Assembly: GCA_025667525.1 (NCBI GenBank)
Contig: CM046875.1
Coordinates: 201,724,125 to 201,788,124 of the forward strand
Reading direction: 5' to 3'
Origin: Glebionis coronaria
Lineage: Eukaryota > Streptophyta > Magnoliopsida > Asterales > Asteraceae
Length of the DNA stretch: 64,000 nucleotides
A program made the position numbers and the translations under genes. Positions 42,992 through 53,772 of this stretch are shown here, in pieces (position 1 is the stretch's first letter; each line of letters opens with the position of its first letter). The notes below the pieces were generated by a model. That model ran no database searches. It was given only the letters and a program-made list of their open reading frames with translations, and was not told where the DNA came from.

Positions 42992-44000
42992 AAACCCGAA
43001 AACCTTTGGAAAGAAGACATAGGAGGAATGCTTTGAACCAACCTTTCTAAAGAGAAACTGGAACCAAGGGCGGACGGAACATTGTGCTTGCACGAGAGGA
43101 GTTGGTTACCCCGTTATGGGAATTTGAGGGACGTAACTATGCACGAGTCACATAAATCCAAATATTCAATACATCCGGGATCAGAAAAGATGTATCAAGA
43201 TATGAGGAAATTATATTGGTGGCTAAACATGAATGCTGACATCGCCACTTACGTCCAGAAATGTTTGACATGCGCACGTGTCAAAACAGAACACCAGAGG
43301 CCATCCGGTTTATTGGTACATCCTGAAATACCTGAATGAAAGTGGGAAAATATCACCATGGATTTTGTGACCAAACTCCCAAAATCATCACGTGGGTATG
43401 ATACCATATGGGTGATAGTCGACCGACTCACCAAGTTTGCTCATTTCATACCTATCAAGGAATTCGACTCCCTATCCAAGTTGGCAAGGACCTAACTTAA
43501 GGAAATTGTAACCAAACATGGAGTACCCGTCTCAATAATCTGTGACAGGGACAGCAGATTCACCTCCAACTTCTGGAGGGCTCTCCAACGAGCCCTGGGT
43601 ACCCAACTGGATATGAGCACCGCCTATCATCCACAAACGGATGGTCATAGTGAGCGCACCATCCAAACTCTAGAGGACATGCTAAGGGCATGTGTAATTG
43701 ATTTTGGAAATAGTTGGGTCGAGCATATACCTTTGGTTGAGTTCTCCTACAACAATAGCTATCACGCTAGTATTAAGGCTGCCCCTTTTGAATCCCTTTA
43801 TGGAAGGAAATGTCGCTCTCCTGTATGTTGGGCAGAGGTAGGAGAGTTCCAACTTACTGGGCCTGAATTGATTCAAGAGACTACACACCGGATTGCCCTT
43901 ATAAAGTAGAGACTGCAAGCTGCTCGTGATCGACAAAAGAGCTACGCAGATTAGAAACGCAGACCTGTGCAGTTCAAAGTAGGAGATCATGTCATGCTAA
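42992..44000 (+). pseudogene. Element A integrase
   Basis: It has the HHCC finger ([16 protein letters not shown] and [11 protein letters not shown]), then the core with [23 protein letters not shown] and the Glu in [19 protein letters not shown]. Stops in frame are at 43034, 43337, 43493, 43907 and 43952. The integrase C-terminal region begins at VGDHVMLK, where a one-base loss near 43999 ends the shared frame. Confidence 0.88.
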
Positions 44001-44397
44001 AGTATCACCATGGAAGGTAGTTATACGATTTGGAAAGCGGGGAAAGTTGAATACACGATATGTGGGTCCTTTCAAAGTGACAGCCAAGATTGGGGAAGTG
44101 GCTTACCGTTTGGAACTGCTGCCACAATTAAGTCGGATACACCCCACCTTCCATGTATCAAATCTGAAGAAGTGTTACGCAGAGGAACCTTTGGTTATGC
44201 CCTTAGAGGGGATCCATATCGATGACCAACTCCAATACACGGAGACACCAGTGGAAATCATGGAGAGAATAACCAAGAAGTTGAAACATAGCCGCATCCC
44301 GTTAATCAAAGTATGATGGGACTCGAAGAGAGGCCCCGAGTACACCTGGGAACGAGAAGACATCTTCAAAACCAAGTACCCTCGTCTTTTCACTTAA
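44001..44397 (+). pseudogene. Element A GPF/Y module and chromodomain-like C-terminus
   Basis: In the shifted frame [20 protein letters not shown] and [13 protein letters not shown] form the integrase tail. [20 protein letters not shown] leads to a TGA (44314) and then [15 protein letters not shown]. The terminal stop is TAA 44395-44397. The final domain matches element C's tail and would target chromatin. Confidence 0.85.
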
Positions 44398-44439
44398 AAG
44401 ATAACTACATTTTTAGTAGCTTTGAGGACAAAGCTAAAA

Positions 44440-44453
44440 TAATGGGGTGGTGC
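44440..44453 (+). other. Probable polypurine tract of element A
   Basis: AATGGGGTGG precedes the 3' LTR after a TTGAGGACAAAG stretch, a layout seen in related Gypsy elements. The tract is interrupted by pyrimidines, and the exact LTR start could be 44451 or 44454. Confidence 0.45.
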
Positions 44454-47400
44454 TGTAAAATCCATGATTTTACGATGATTTTATGTAATGATGTTTCATC
44501 TAAAGATCTTAAGAGCAACCACTCATGTGTTATAATCCTATAAGATGTGTGTGTGAACTTATCATTATATATTTTTACATCTACAATCATTTTGTTTTTG
44601 TGATAGATTACGTAACTTGAACCTTGCATATAAGAGTAAGAGAACAAATAATGAACCATTCATATATATGAATGCAACATTTAGCAAAACATGGAAATAT
44701 GTTGTGATAAGTATTTATGCCATCTATGTATATGTGTACATCTTAGGCATTCATGCACACCTTGGACTAGCCCAAAATCCTTTACCTTTTGGTGCTAGCC
44801 CAACATAAGCCCACAAAATGAGCCAATTTCTCTTTTTGCTAATAATGACACGCACCCCCTTATTGGAAGGTGAAGGGATGCCTTGGAAACACAAGTGTCA
44901 ACACTTGGCACAAATGTTCTTACCAAGGTAATCACACTATTTCCTTGCATTCTCTCTCCCCCTTTTAGTCGAAAACACACTTTGTCACTCTTCACATTCC
45001 CTCTCAACTAGATCTCGCTCCTTCTTCATCTCTCTCTCAAATGATTCGGCTATAAGCCACAAAAATCCAAGTTTGTTCATCTAACCTACTAGATCCTTGT
45101 CCTATAGTAATCACTAAACGTTTGGTAGCATCATAATCATCTTTGGAAGTATTGTAACAAGCCCTAGCCGAATCTATTAAGGCCACGGCTTAGTTATCTT
45201 TAGGGTTTTCATCAACATCTTGACTAGATCTCTAGCCTCCTTGTTGATATAGATCTTCCTTGGTAACATTTAGGCAAGAAAGGTATACTCCTTATGTTTC
45301 TTCATTTTCATTTGCATGCATCATCATCCATCTATAAACACATGTTTATATAGCTTGTTAAAAATCAAGTTTTGGTAAAGCCATGGCCATTCTAGGTCAC
45401 GACATATTTTAGACCACCACAGCCATGGTTAAAACTTTTTAATAAAGGAACCCTAAGGCTTGTACTCTATGTTTAACATGACTAAAAATCATATGAACCA
45501 TTTTATAGATTTAAATGTAGCAAAAGTTACAAATCTCACTTTTTGGAATCTTGGTTAACTAATAATCATGGATCTCACAAAGTAAGCTTGTGTAACTCAA
45601 AAGACATGGAAAACCATGACCTTGAAGGTCATGACATACATGAATAATGTATATATGAGTTATGTGCTAAGTTTAAATGATGGGATATGTATCATTACAT
45701 GTTAAATAGACTATTAAATATCACTAAAATGTTTTATATACTTAGATGGTCTTTTGGTGTACATGCATGCTAATGTAGAACCTATATCTATGGTTAAATG
45801 GTAAACATGAAACTAGCATAATGATCTAATGGGAATTTTTGGGAAAAGACAACTTAGCCATGGGCTATATGTTGTCTATGTGGATTTATGAAAGATCTTG
45901 GAAACATGCAATAAGATTACATGATTGTATTGGAATTTATGAAGGTATATAAATCATAAGTTTAACAAAAAACCTCATCTTGGAAATACCAAGATTAAAG
46001 GTCTAGTCGTAGGCTATATATATATTTGGTGTACATGGACTATGACTTGTTTTCTTAATTTGTACATAGCTAGATCTATGTTTGTAAACACTTATAATTG
46101 CATGCAACCTTGTAACATACCTAGATCTAATTTGGTACATCACATAAAACAAACTATAAGTTTTATTCTCCTATTTTAGATTTTAAATTAAATATGAATA
46201 AGCTAATAATAAGCTTATAAGAATATCCTAAGTTAAAACTTACATAAAATGTGAAGTAGTGTTAATGGACTAATTAAACCCATGAAATGTTAATCCAAGA
46301 CTTAATGGACATAAGATTACACTTAGGCCCATTTAACTAAATAAAAGGACTTTAAAAATGTATTAAAATCCAATAATTAATTTAAAAGCCTATTTAAATA
46401 AATTAATGGACTTGAGATATATTTAAGCCCACTAGATAGCCCATTAGAATGTTTAGCACATTTAATGAGCCCATATACTATTTTGAATGTTAAATAAATG
46501 TTTTTATAATAAAATATAACTTATATAAACTTCTTAGATTAAAATGACAATTTATGAAACTTAAGGACTAAAACCGTAACTTATGAAACTTTTTTTGATA
46601 AAATAGTAAACACAAGGACTAAAAATGTAATTATTCAAAGTCCTAGGGTTTAATAAATACTACCCATGGCGAATTAAACCCTAGGGACCATTTTGGGAAG
46701 TTTTAAAAGATAATTTGTCATTATATAACCCTAAGGACCATTCTTGTAATTTATCGAAACTTAAAGAAGCCCTAGGGGATGTTTTTGACATATTAATAAA
46801 GTTACAAAACCTAGATATAACTAGGGGGACTAAACCTGGCATAAACCAAAATTATAACAAGCCCTAGGTACCAAAGGTGTAAAATCCGAAAGTTTTACTT
46901 GTTTAAAATATGGAGGGACTAGTTTTGCCATATTCCGAAATATTAACAAACCCTAACTCTAAAATCAATTTTAATTATAATAAAACATAATTAAAAACTT
47001 AGACCATAAGCATTAATGTATAAATTCTTAAGCTTAAATTATTTTATAAATGCTAAAATAATTTATGGAAACTTTAAAGTTAAATAAAATATTATATTTT
47101 ATTCTTTTTTTTATAAAATGCTTAGGGAATAAATTGTATAAACAATTATGATATGTATTACTATTATTATTAATGCATGAACTCATATACTTTTAGAAAA
47201 TAAAATTTATATGAATTTTGGATAAATTAAAACCAATATTTTAGTAGAACAACTTACGTTTACTTAATTATGAAACTTAATAATAAGTTTAAATGGATGA
47301 TTATAATATATGAACTACGAACGTAAACTAATATTTTAAGTAAGACATTATATGTCCACTTAAATAAGGAACTTAATTGTAAGATGAATGATTATTATAT

Positions 47401-48395
47401 ATGCTAACTGATATTAATGGTTAAACATTTTATGTTTACTTAAAAATTGAAACTTATGTAAATAAGTTTAAATGAATATTGTTGATACTTGAACTACGGT
47501 TATTTAGAAAAATACCGTAGCATAAAAGAACTGACTAAAATCTATATAAGCATACATATATGTTCTTTGTACTATCTATTAAGACTATACTATCTGATTA
47601 GGCATAACTATTGGCGTCAGCTTTATTTGGATATTCGTATTAAACAGCAATTGCCTACTCCCAGGTGAGTTTACAGTCCCATATAAACTTTTGATAAAAC
47701 TTTCCCTTTTGGGAAAGAAAATATGCAAACACATAATGGACATAACTAGATTGTATAAACTTGACTATGATTGATTACTATTGGAACTGTTAAATTGTTG
47801 TAAATCGCCCGAATGTTATAAATAGATCTATTAGGGATTGACCATCCCCGTCTGGGTGAGTCATGCTCACTGTGCCTTGGCCGGGACAACAGACGTATAC
47901 CATGTTGGAACTGGAATGAGTGTCTTTTTGTAAGACACTACGTCCTCATCGATTGAGGACTATGGAAGGTTAAGCTTCAGTTTCTAATAATAAACAAATG
48001 TAATCTACATTTTAGTAAGAATGCTTTGTGCATTTTACTTCTATGATTAATGTATGTCCAAACTAATTAATTGTAAAATCTGTAAATTCACCAACTTTAT
48101 GTTGACCCCTTTAGTATGTTTTGCACAGGAATATGAAGTTAGTACGTGGTGTGTGCATGGTCTCGAGTATCTTAGTAATCTGCATTGTAGGACTCGTCAG
48201 GGGTTCTATTTGGGATACACAAACAATCACTCTTCATCATGTTTAAGACAATTTTTATTTATTTGTTTAATAAACATGTAATCTGATTTGACTAACTCTT
48301 TATCTTATGCTCTATGGACTATATGATATCGATCCACCCTAATGACATCTCCGTGGATATTTCCGCATATTTTTTACCCTACCCGGGGTGTCACA
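44454..48395 (+). repeat. 3' LTR of element A (complete, 3.9 kb)
   Basis: It starts TGTAAAATCC and ends GTGTCACA, and its last 2.2 kb match window 1-2208. Its 5' 1.7 kb has no partner in the window. A CT-rich, leader-like tract (TCTCTCTCTC type) lies near 45020-45040. The ORFs 44617-44808 and 48054-48281 are chance ORFs. Confidence 0.9.
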
Positions 48396-49884
48396 CGAAG
48401 TTACAACCTGCGGTTCCTTAAATAAACATGCGGTTCGATATCACTAAGGAACCGCATGTGATTTACTGGACCGCCGACAGAACCCCTTGAAAATGGAATT
48501 TCCAGCAATTTTCACAAGCCCGGATTTTAGACAAAGTTTATCAAGCCAATATAGATTACCAACCAAAATCTAGATAGCTAACTAACACATAATTGCTTGA
48601 AGTCATGTAAATCTAAAGTTCGATAACATGAATCACATTAGGATTAAAATATTAATCAATCCAAACACAAAGCATTAGTTGAAGCAAACCAAAGTCTAAT
48701 GCTAGAAATAGAAACAAGTCTAAAGAAATGAAAATGTTCAACATTAAACTAAATTAAACACCCATGTCAATAAAATGACCTCTTCATCGTTAGCTTCAAA
48801 GAATCATCACTTCTTTTTCTTCACCGTTAGCTTCCCGGTGTCGAGTAATGCTGCAAACAAAGGTAAACCGGTTAGACGTAGACCCGAGGCTGGAGCCCCG
48901 GGGTCCACCTCTGACGGTCAAGTTAGTATCGGTGCGATAAAGTGTAAGAGAGGTGTAGTATGAGATATAACCTAATTCTAGAATGAGCCCCCTACCCTGT
49001 ATTTATAGGACTAGGGTTTCTTGAAGGTTAAGTAAGGTCTATGGGCCTCTTGGGTCGCGGGCATCTTGGGTCGCGGGCCTGTTAGGTTGGGCCTCATACC
49101 GACTATACGTCGACATGTCCCTCAGTCTAGTATGATATGGTTTATGACCATGTTATGCTAGACTCATTCGTGTGTCACGCTTACCTAGTAACCGTGCGTG
49201 GCTTGCTGTTAGGACACGCTCGTGGGTCGTCCGTAACATATGGCTCTACTCGTGGTGGGCTACCTTTAGTAAAAAGATGATGGGAAACTATGTGAATAGT
49301 GAGCGCAACCACTATCCGTCATCATGTCCCCCCAGTCTAGTATGCGAGGTTTTCACCAAGATTAATAGACTCTACACCATAGCTACCCGTAAGCGTATCC
49401 ACGTCAAAATAAATGGGGAACCCATATACGTAATACGGGTGGGTGTACTCGAATGCTTGGTTTCCCGTGGTTTAAATGGTAAAGACTTCATAAGAAGAAA
49501 ACGTGTTCTATAGCCGGGGTAACACTGGCATTGGCAAGGTTTTATTCTTATGCATCGCTAACTTGAGGATGATAAGAAGGTTTTGTAAAGGTGGAGGTGG
49601 AACCCGTATGTTACATTATGAATACTTTGAAGGCGTTCTTATTATACCCAATAATAATGCAACATAGTGCGAATATTACATTCGGCTTAAGGTCAACAGA
49701 AGGCGCACCTTTGGGGAAAGGTGATGCCGATGTTAAAATCTGTCTTATGGCCACGACTTAGATAATGAGTTAAAAAAAAATTCACGATTTTTCCTGAACT
49801 AAACGCAGTTGATCAAGCCTCGTCTAGTTAAGGTCAAACAATGTAAAATTTTGAAAATAATTCTGTAGCCTGGTAAAGTAATTG
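48396..49884. other. Unassigned DNA between element A and the minisatellite
   Basis: No recognisable gene or element. Visible structures are three TGCGGTTC words forming inverted repeats (48409-48458) and a 19-bp tandem repeat of CTTGGGTCGCGGGC text near 49038-49080. CAGTCTAGTATG is repeated at about 49121 and 49332, and a CACCTTT/AAAGGTG stem lies at 49706-49723. The 62- and 113-codon ORFs (48775-48963, 49172-49513) resemble nothing I know. Fragments like GAAGGCGTTCTT near 49635 may be decayed units of the neighbouring minisatellite. Confidence 0.6.
48409..48458. repeat. Competing inverted repeats around GCGGTTC
   Basis: TGCGGTTCCTTA (48409-48420) pairs with TAAGGAACCGCA (48445-48456), and CATGCGGTTC (48427-48436) pairs with GAACCGCATG (48449-48458). 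Both use the same right arm. Confidence 0.8.
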
Positions 49885-50777
49885 GCCGCAGAAGGCGTTC
49901 TTCGACAACAAAGATATGAACCAACAGAAGACGTACTTCTATGGCAAAAAGTATGAGCCATTGTAAGACCTGCTTCCATGGGAAACAATGTGACAGTGGA
50001 AGACGAACTTCCGCGGCGAAGATAATAAAAGAGTGCGCGGAAGGAGTATTTCCGCGACGAAGATAATGAGCTAGTGGAAGAGATACTTCCATGGCGAAAA
50101 TAATGAGTGCGTTGAAAAGATACTTCCACAACAAATATAATGAGCACATGGAAGAGATACTTCCATAGCGAATATAATGATCACGTGGAAGAGATACTTC
50201 CGCGGCGAATATAATGTGCACATGGAAGAGAAACTTCCACGGCGAAGATAATGAGCACGTGGAAGAGAAACTTCCACGGTGAGGATAATGCGCACGTGGA
50301 AGAGAAACTTCCACGGCGAAGATATTGAGCGCGTGAGAGATACTTCTACGGCGAAAATATTGAGCACGTGGAAGAGATACTTCCACGGAAAAAACAATGC
50401 GTACGTGGAAGAGATACTTCCACGGCGAAGATAATGAGCACATGGAAGAGATACTTCCACGGCGAATATAATGTGCACGTGAAAGAGAAACTTCCACGGC
50501 GAAGATAATGCGCACGTGGAAGAGAAACTTCCACGGCGAGGATAATGCGCACGTGGAAGATAAACTTCCACGGCGGAGATATTGAGCGCGTGGAAGAGAT
50601 ACTTCCACGGAGAAAATATTGAGCACGTGGAAGAGATACTTCCACGGAGAAAACAATGCGTACGTGGAAGAGATTCTTCTATGGCGAAAATAATGAGCAC
50701 GTGGAAGAGATACTTCCATGGCGAAAATAATGCGCACGTGGAAGAGAAACTTCCATGTTGAAGATATTGAGCGCGTG
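49885..50777. repeat. 37-bp hairpin minisatellite, left block
   Basis: About 24 units with a strict 37-bp period from about 50074 on and decayed units before that. Each unit has arms CGTGGAAG and CTTCCACG around a 5-nt loop (AGAAA or AGATA), followed by GCGAAGATAATG-type text. The minus strand is open in all three frames because the unit lacks stop triplets there. These long ORFs (up to 330 codons) are artefacts. Element E splits the array at 50777. Confidence 0.93.
50773..50777. repeat. Target site duplication of E, left copy (GCGTG)
   Basis: GCGTG is part of a minisatellite unit. The same bases at 60873-60877 start the right block, so E inserted into the array. Confidence 0.92.
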
Positions 50778-53755
50778 TGTAAAACCCGCATGCTTTTACC
50801 ATGAATAGTACCCTTAAGATCGTACGTACTAGATTAAAAATTTCCTTTTATAGCACGATTACGTTTACGTGTTAGGATTTTACGTATTACGTACGTGTTA
50901 GAACACGATAATTATTTATTACGCACGAACATGTAATAATTATTTAAACAATAATTAATCACGAACATGCAATCATGAAATCATGAACGTAATTAAATCA
51001 TGAGCTAATATTAATTACGTATATATATTTATTACGAACACGAATAAATATATTAAGTCACGTTCGATAACTAATTAAAACACGTAAATTATGCACACGA
51101 GAACACACGAGAACACACTATAATATTTAGACTCAGGAAATGTATGGGTTACCCCATGTGGGCCCCATACCGCGAAATTAGGGAGGGATGATGGGCTTAG
51201 CCCATCAATTTTTACTAAAACAAGGAATTAGGAAAGATTTTGGTCATTTTTCACTTTACAGGAAAACACCAAAAACCCTAAAAAGTTTTTCTCCTTCTCC
51301 TCTTCTTCTTCTTTTTAGCCGCCACACATAAACACACCAAGGAGGGTGTTTATTTGATTTTGATCTTGGTTTTTGGTGCAAGTGTTCGTGTTTGTTCATC
51401 CTTGTTTAGATCCACGCATTCGGTATATTCTTTTTACCCTTTTTTCTTTTTGATTTGATCTAATAATTAATTAAGAACATGGTGTTTTTAAAACCTAATT
51501 AAAAACATAGATCTAACATGAAAATGGTTATTGGGTAAATCAAAAAGGGATGTTTTAGGGGTGTTTGTTTTGGCCGGCGCCTAAACCGAACCCCAAGGGG
51601 GTCTCGGTTTGGCTACTCGACCACCACCGAGACCATATGGTCCCGGTTGGTTGGTGTGGGTCCCACGGCAGCAGCAAGACAAGGGGAACCCCGAAGTGGT
51701 TCGGGGTATGGTGTCGATTTCATGTCCGGTTCATGGTTCTTAGTCAAGATCCGGTTCATGGTGTATTTTAAGATTATTATTTTTTATAATCATATGTTAA
51801 AATTAAATTAATAAACATGACATGATTAATTTAATAACATGACTTAGGTTATATTAATTATTAAAATCATGAAATTATTAGTATTTTATATTTTTAGACT
51901 TATAATTAATTAATTATTTAAAAACCATGGTTATAATAAATTAATTAACATGACTTAGGTTATATTATTAATGAATAATAATAGATGTTTTAACCTAAGT
52001 ATTTAACTTTATTTAATTAAAAACATGATATACTTTAATTAAATATTTTAACCTATAGTTTATTTTAATTACATGAAATAATTAATAAACTATACATTAT
52101 ATCATATGATTTAGAAAATAATCAGGAAAACACATAGGCTTATATACTTAGCTTATTTAACCAGCTTATATCTAATTATGGAAACTTTCTATTTTTAGAA
52201 ACTTATTTAAATAAGGCAGCTAATCTATTTATGGAAACTTTCTATTTTTAGAAACTTATTTAATTCAGACAGCTAATCTATTTATGGAAACTTATTTAAT
52301 TAAGGCAGCTGATCTATTTATGGAAACTTTCAATTTTTAGAAACTTATCTATTGTAAGCAGTAATTCTATTTTTGGAAACTTTCTATTTTTGGGAACTTT
52401 CTATTTTTGGAAACTCTCTATTTTTGGAAACTTTCTATTTTGGAAACTTTCTATTTTTTGTAACTTTCTATTTTCGGAAACTTTCTATTTTTGGAAACTT
52501 TCTATTTTAGGAAACCTGCTATTTTTGGAAAGTTACTTATTATTACACAGTAAGTATAATAATACATGAAATACCAGAAATACTTAATCAGAATAGAAAG
52601 AATATAAGATAAACACAGTTTAAGGCTTTAAACACTAAAACATGATATGAACATATAAAATAAGCTAAGACATGACATAAAACCAGTTACGTATTTAGTA
52701 AGCAGATACTTATTCATGTATGTATTTATGTAGATTAGTGATACGGAAGTAGGATTCCTCTCAGTTCATCTTCTTCGTTCACTAGACATAAGGTACGGAT
52801 TCTCGTCCTTTCAGTGTGGACATTCTTTCCTTATTAGGATACCCCGTATGCAGCCAACTGTTTTCCTAGTATTTGTTTTATATGTTTTTGAATTGCTTAT
52901 GTTTAATTAGAATACCTAAAGCCATATACATGCATGACCAGTTTCACCTAGTTATGAAGGTACCATAACCATAACATTAGAGGCATTGATGTTATGACTT
53001 CACCACGGTGGAGTGATTGCTCGTGGCGTCCCTTCAGCTTTTGGCCATATTATTATATTTATCATGTGGGGCGTATGGGTGCATCCTAGTTACATGTTTC
53101 AGTCAGGATTTCATGGTGAATGTGGTGTGTGCCTTGCATCCTTCACAAGGAGCTGATCCCTCGTACCCAAAACCAGTATATTAAATTAGAGGCAGCCCCT
53201 ATAATTTGCATGATGAGGTCACCCCTCCAAGTATTCATGCACGGTTGATTTTCATGACCTATATTGGCTAATGGTAAAATATGTTAAAAAGTTTTCATAA
53301 GATAAACATAAGACTTTTCAAACTATAAAACCAGTTTTATGAACATGTTCCAGGTTTTCCAGGACTTATACATTTCAGCTGCTATTAAGTCTTTATTATG
53401 TTTTAGTCATTTATGCTATGTCCATATCCGTGCACTGAGCGTTTTGCTCAGCCGTTACTTTCCTTTCCATGTCCCAAAACGACAGTTACCCTACGGAAGA
53501 CTCGAGCATTTAGAGAACGTGCATAGGATGGAAGCTGCCATTGACTTCTTTTCCTTTTTGCCTTCATATACTTATGCTTGTTTAGTCTTTCATTCATTTC
53601 TTTTGCTTTATTATGTTTTGAGCTTATGTTTGGGAACCGATGTTTGATTCCGGTTTACCCTATGGTCATGTAATGTTTTAGACATTTATCCTTGTATGAT
53701 TTGATGACACACCATAATTACGCGTGACATTCCATTATCAAAATGGGGTGTTAAA
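50778..53755 (+). repeat. 5' LTR of element E
   Basis: It starts TGTAAAACCC and ends GGTGTTAAA, where the 3' copy ends GGTGTTACA. It has a telo-box AAACCCTA (51273-51280), a CT-rich leader-like tract to about 51318, and a roughly 17-bp repeat (AAACTTTCTATTTTTGG) near 52190-52530. The 68-codon ORF 51565-51771 is repeated in the other LTR and is not a gene. Confidence 0.95.
52190..52530 (+). repeat. ~17-bp minisatellite in E 5' LTR
   Basis: Units of GGAAACTTTCTATTTTT with variants. The 5' LTR has about three more tight units than the 3' LTR (59340-59645), a difference that arose after insertion. Confidence 0.8.
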
Positions 53756-53759
53756 ATTA

Positions 53760-53772
53760 TGGTATTAGAGCC
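53760..53772 (+). other. Primer binding site of element E, mutated
   Basis: TGGTATTAGAGCC, one base from TGGTATCAGAGCC, lies 4 nt after the LTR. Confidence 0.8.

Larger units (their letters stand above)
1..48395 (+). mobile_element. Element A: Ty3/Gypsy LTR retrotransposon, outermost host of the nest
   Basis: Sequence 1-2208 reappears with roughly 4-5% substitutions at 46195-48395, giving an LTR pair. Between them lie a primer site, a pre-gag ORF, gag, protease, RT, RNase H, integrase and a chromodomain-like tail in the Gypsy order. The gag is interrupted at 4421 by element B and resumes at 40320 in the same frame. About 1.74 kb of the 5' LTR lies left of the window, so the left target duplication cannot be seen; the right one should be CGAAG (48396-48400). 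Without B the element would be about 14 kb. The long LTRs and C-terminal domain suggest a Tekay/Del-type chromovirus, which is an inference. All coding parts carry stops, so it is a dead copy. Confidence 0.93.

Noticed and set aside
49172..49513. 113-codon ORF in unassigned DNA
   Set aside because: No recognised motif, no homologous copy in the window, ordinary base composition; too weak to call a gene.
49799..50802. Long minus-strand ORFs (330 and 243 codons) of repeated SLPRAHY/SPWKYLFHV text
   Set aside because: All three frames are open through a 37-bp minisatellite; the ORFs follow the repeat, not coding selection.
51565..51771. 68-codon Trp/Pro-rich ORF duplicated at 58730-58936
   Set aside because: Lies in both LTRs of element E; a GC-rich LTR segment, not a gene.
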